From Phycicoccus sp. Root101 (GTDB lineage Bacteria > Actinomycetota > Actinomycetes > Actinomycetales > Dermatophilaceae), in assembly GCF_001426245.1 (NCBI RefSeq), contig NZ_LMCM01000010.1, positions 415,830-479,829 on the forward strand: a stretch of 64,000 nucleotides of DNA. Direction: 5' to 3'. The notes under the pieces were generated by a model. That model saw only the letters and a list, made by a program, of their open reading frames with translations. It was not told the origin of the DNA and did no database searches. Both the position numbers and the translations under genes were made by a program. Shown in pieces: positions 63,719-64,000 of this stretch. Position 1 is the first letter of the stretch. Each line of letters opens with the position of its first letter.

Positions 63719-64000
63719 GTGGTTCCTCCCCTCGTGCGTGACTGCCTGCCCGGTCTCTCCCTCTTCCGTCGTCCCGTGCCCCGTCGCTCCCTGCTGCTCG
63801 GCCTGCTCGGCGCACCGTTGACGCTCGCGGCGTGCACGAAGGACGAGAAGAAGGCGGCAGCCCCCTCGTCGTCCTCGACCGCCGCAGCTCCACCGGCGCC
63901 CGCCAAGCCCGCCGCGACCGGCAAGGGTCTGCCGGCGGACCTGCTCGCCGTGATGACCAAGGTCTACCTCGGCGGAACGGTGCCGGCGTCCGGGGCGGTG
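63719..64000 (+). CDS. Lipoprotein, N-terminal part only (cut by the window end)
   Basis: The frame is open from GTG 63719 to the right edge (94 codons). It encodes a lipoprotein signal (RRSLLLGLLGAPLTLAACTK) and a Lys/Ala/Ser/Pro-rich linker, then the start of a folded part (GLPADLLAVMTKVYLGGTV). The function cannot be read from this fragment. An in-frame GTG at about 63776 would give a shorter signal. The twin arginine before the hydrophobic run is notable, and Tat export is possible. Confidence 0.65.
   Translation, partial: MVPPLVRDCLPGLSLFRRPVPRRSLLLGLLGAPLTLAACTKDEKKAAAPSSSSTAAAPPAPAKPAATGKGLPADLLAVMTKVYLGGTVPASGAV

Overview
The window is chromosomal DNA of a high-GC Gram-positive actinobacterium. 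Almost every codon ends in G or C, GTG starts are common, and the gene content includes Lsr2, a NIT-type sensor kinase with its conservon partners, DUF742, DUF2342, DUF3180, an F420-type LLM oxidoreductase and a FolB-FolK fusion. The order ppa, dacB, DUF2342, tilS, hpt, ftsH, folE, folP, folBK, panC, nadB, nadC, lysS, lsr2, clpC is a familiar actinobacterial core order. I think a member of the Micrococcales, possibly the Intrasporangiaceae, is most likely, but this is inferred from style and not from a search. I saw no tRNA, rRNA, CRISPR array or insertion sequence.

Layout. 1-6.9 kb: a GAF histidine kinase (cut by the left edge) diverges from a four-gene conservon (NIT sensor kinase, roadblock protein, DUF742 protein, Ras-like GTPase). 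7-18 kb: mostly single genes, namely an S9 peptidase, a P-loop kinase/LLM oxidoreductase fusion with a VOC protein, a GH32 fructosidase, an alpha/beta hydrolase, an MFS transporter, an NlpC/P60 hydrolase and a Tat-exported protein. 18-30 kb: ppa diverges from a long forward run dacB-DUF2342-tilS-hpt-ftsH-folE-lysyl-PG synthase-like-folP-folBK-DUF3180. 30-34 kb: an orphan nuoD, a lipoprotein, a P450 and a MidA-family methyltransferase. 34-41 kb: DUF2520-panC-nadB-nadC, lysS, a small membrane protein and lsr2.

41-58 kb lies between lsr2 and clpC, which are neighbours in many actinobacteria. It reads as an accessory block: a FhuF-like protein, a split NHEJ set (LigD polymerase, ATP-dependent ligase, Ku), a PadR-controlled DrrAB-type ABC exporter, a Nei-type glycosylase, a CGNR regulator with a palindrome over its start, a secreted trypsin-like protease, a protease-MoxR-DUF58-VWA-VWA operon, paaK, and a small protein with a palindromic promoter. 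58-64 kb: clpC flanked by two hairpins with identical arms, a DUF305 lipoprotein, an LVIVD-repeat exported protein and the start of another lipoprotein.

Three genome-style signals cross gene boundaries. Many genes have a TANNNT hexamer exactly 6-7 nt before the start codon (leaderless pattern). The word GTATGSCG / CGSCATAC recurs on both strands and in different reading frames, bringing in rare ATA and TAT codons. Strong GC hairpins close most convergent gene pairs.
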